Assembly: GCA_030599055.1 (NCBI GenBank)
Contig: JAUVOS010000161.1
Span: forward strand, 1 to 6,045
Direction of reading: 5' to 3'
Source: Lutibacter sp.
Lineage (GTDB): Bacteria; Bacteroidota; Bacteroidia; Flavobacteriales; Flavobacteriaceae
DNA: 6,045 nucleotides
The translations under genes and the position numbers were made by a program. Positions 5,367 to 6,045 of this stretch are shown here, one piece after another (positions within the stretch are counted from its first letter, which is position 1; each line of letters starts with the position of its first letter). Below the pieces are notes generated by a model that was not told the DNA's origin, did not search any database, and worked only from the letters and a program-made list of their open reading frames with translations.

Positions 5367-5470
5367 ATTTTGGTTAATTTGAGGATTATTCGATTTGAAA
5401 ATTTGAAAATGAAGTAATGATAGAATGATTCAATTTAAAAATACATCAGTTTAGAGATTGAATGACTGTT

Positions 5471-6045
5471 TTAATCCTCTTTAATATCAATTTTATAAGC
5501 AAGACCAAATTCGATAAATGCTCCATTTTCAATAATCGGATTTCGTTGAACTCGATTATCTCCAAACTTTATAAATGAGAGCTGCCAGTCTATCTTATCA
5601 TCTTTGGCATAAACAGGATACTTTCTACTAACTGCATATCCTGCTTTTACATTGAAATAGGCATTATTAAACAACTTCATATCTGCGTAAAGATAAGGTT
5701 CAATAGCGAAACGTGATGTATAATAGTCATCATCTAGATATGAAAAACTATAACTTGATACCAAAGCCACATAACCCAATCCCGAAGAAAAAGCTTCATT
5801 TAACTGATAATTAACTTTAGCATGAATGGGCAGATCACCTTTGATGTTTAGTTTATTATTTAAATCCCAATCGAGTCCAAAAATAGGAACAACAAAAGGA
5901 CCATAGGTTTCTGAATTATAGTACATGCCTATTTTCCATAGGAAATCATCATTTTTACGGGTAGAATACGTTGTTAAAAATCCAAGTTGAAATGCATCAC
6001 TGTTTATGCTTTGAAAATCTGAGTTCATCTTGGGAAGTGCAACAA
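5471..6045 (-). CDS. Outer-membrane beta-barrel protein, DUF6268-like (5' truncated by the window)
   Basis: About 190 residues of the C-terminal part are visible. The frame is open through the right edge; before the internal Met at 6028 it reads VALPK, so the true start and signal peptide lie outside the window. The sequence alternates hydrophobic and polar residues in short strands rich in aromatics (FLWKIGMYYNS, AFSSGLGYVALVSSYSFSYL, AYFNVKAGYAVSRKYPVY), and the last strand is GAFIEFGLAYKIDI. This is a transmembrane beta-barrel pattern and resembles DUF6268 proteins of Bacteroidetes. No substrate or partner can be inferred. It has the same orientation as the sigma operon but is separated from it by 178 bp holding that operon's own promoter, so it is probably a separate transcript. 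Family assignment is moderate; barrel character is firmer. Confidence 0.65.
   Translation of the reverse strand, partial: VALPKMNSDFQSINSDAFQLGFLTTYSTRKNDDFLWKIGMYYNSETYGPFVVPIFGLDWDLNNKLNIKGDLPIHAKVNYQLNEAFSSGLGYVALVSSYSFSYLDDDYYTSRFAIEPYLYADMKLFNNAYFNVKAGYAVSRKYPVYAKDDKIDWQLSFIKFGDNRVQRNPIIENGAFIEFGLAYKIDIKED

Noticed and set aside
5427..5463. Terminator for the outer-membrane gene from ATTCAAT/ATTGAAT
   Set aside because: The 7-bp A-T-rich stem has a loop of more than 20 nt and no T-run, too weak to call.

Overview
The window looks like chromosome from a member of the Flavobacteriia (Bacteroidetes). The evidence is an AT-rich base composition, Bacteroidetes-type signal peptides ending in FAQ, two DUF4252-type proteins, a DUF6268-like outer-membrane protein, an M1 aminopeptidase of Bacteroidetes type, and no obvious Shine-Dalgarno sequences. 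Family names come from recognising the translated sequences by eye; no database search was run.

Layout. The last 29 codons of an unidentified plus-strand gene end at 91. A gene-free stretch follows (92-356) with three GC-rich REP-like hairpin units, two direct and one inverted. All remaining genes are on the minus strand, so this stretch is a convergent 3'-to-3' junction. Reading down the minus strand from the right edge: a truncated outer-membrane beta-barrel gene (6045-5471); an ECF sigma factor (5292-4783); a single-TM putative anti-sigma factor overlapping it by 20 bp (4802-4383); a secreted DUF4252 protein (4327-3776); a tract of heptamer repeats in a 207-bp gap; a DUF4252 lipoprotein (3568-3011); a roughly 90-bp imperfect palindrome (2909-2998); and a complete M1 metallo-aminopeptidase with a HEAT-like C-terminal region (2813-357).

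How the genes fit together. The sigma factor, anti-sigma candidate and two DUF4252 genes read as one cell-envelope signalling cassette. The sigma factor would act in the cytoplasm, the anti-sigma candidate would span the inner membrane, and two related exported proteins, one soluble and one lipid-anchored, would act in the envelope. A sequence with ECF promoter architecture, TGTAAC-N16-CGTC on the minus strand, lies about 50 bp upstream of the sigma gene and suggests autoregulation. The aminopeptidase appears to be a separate unit with its own promoter-like sequence and is probably a peptide-scavenging or housekeeping enzyme.

The most interesting material is the four-gene cassette, the slippage-prone heptamer tract in front of its lipoprotein gene, and two different palindromic repeat families at gene ends.
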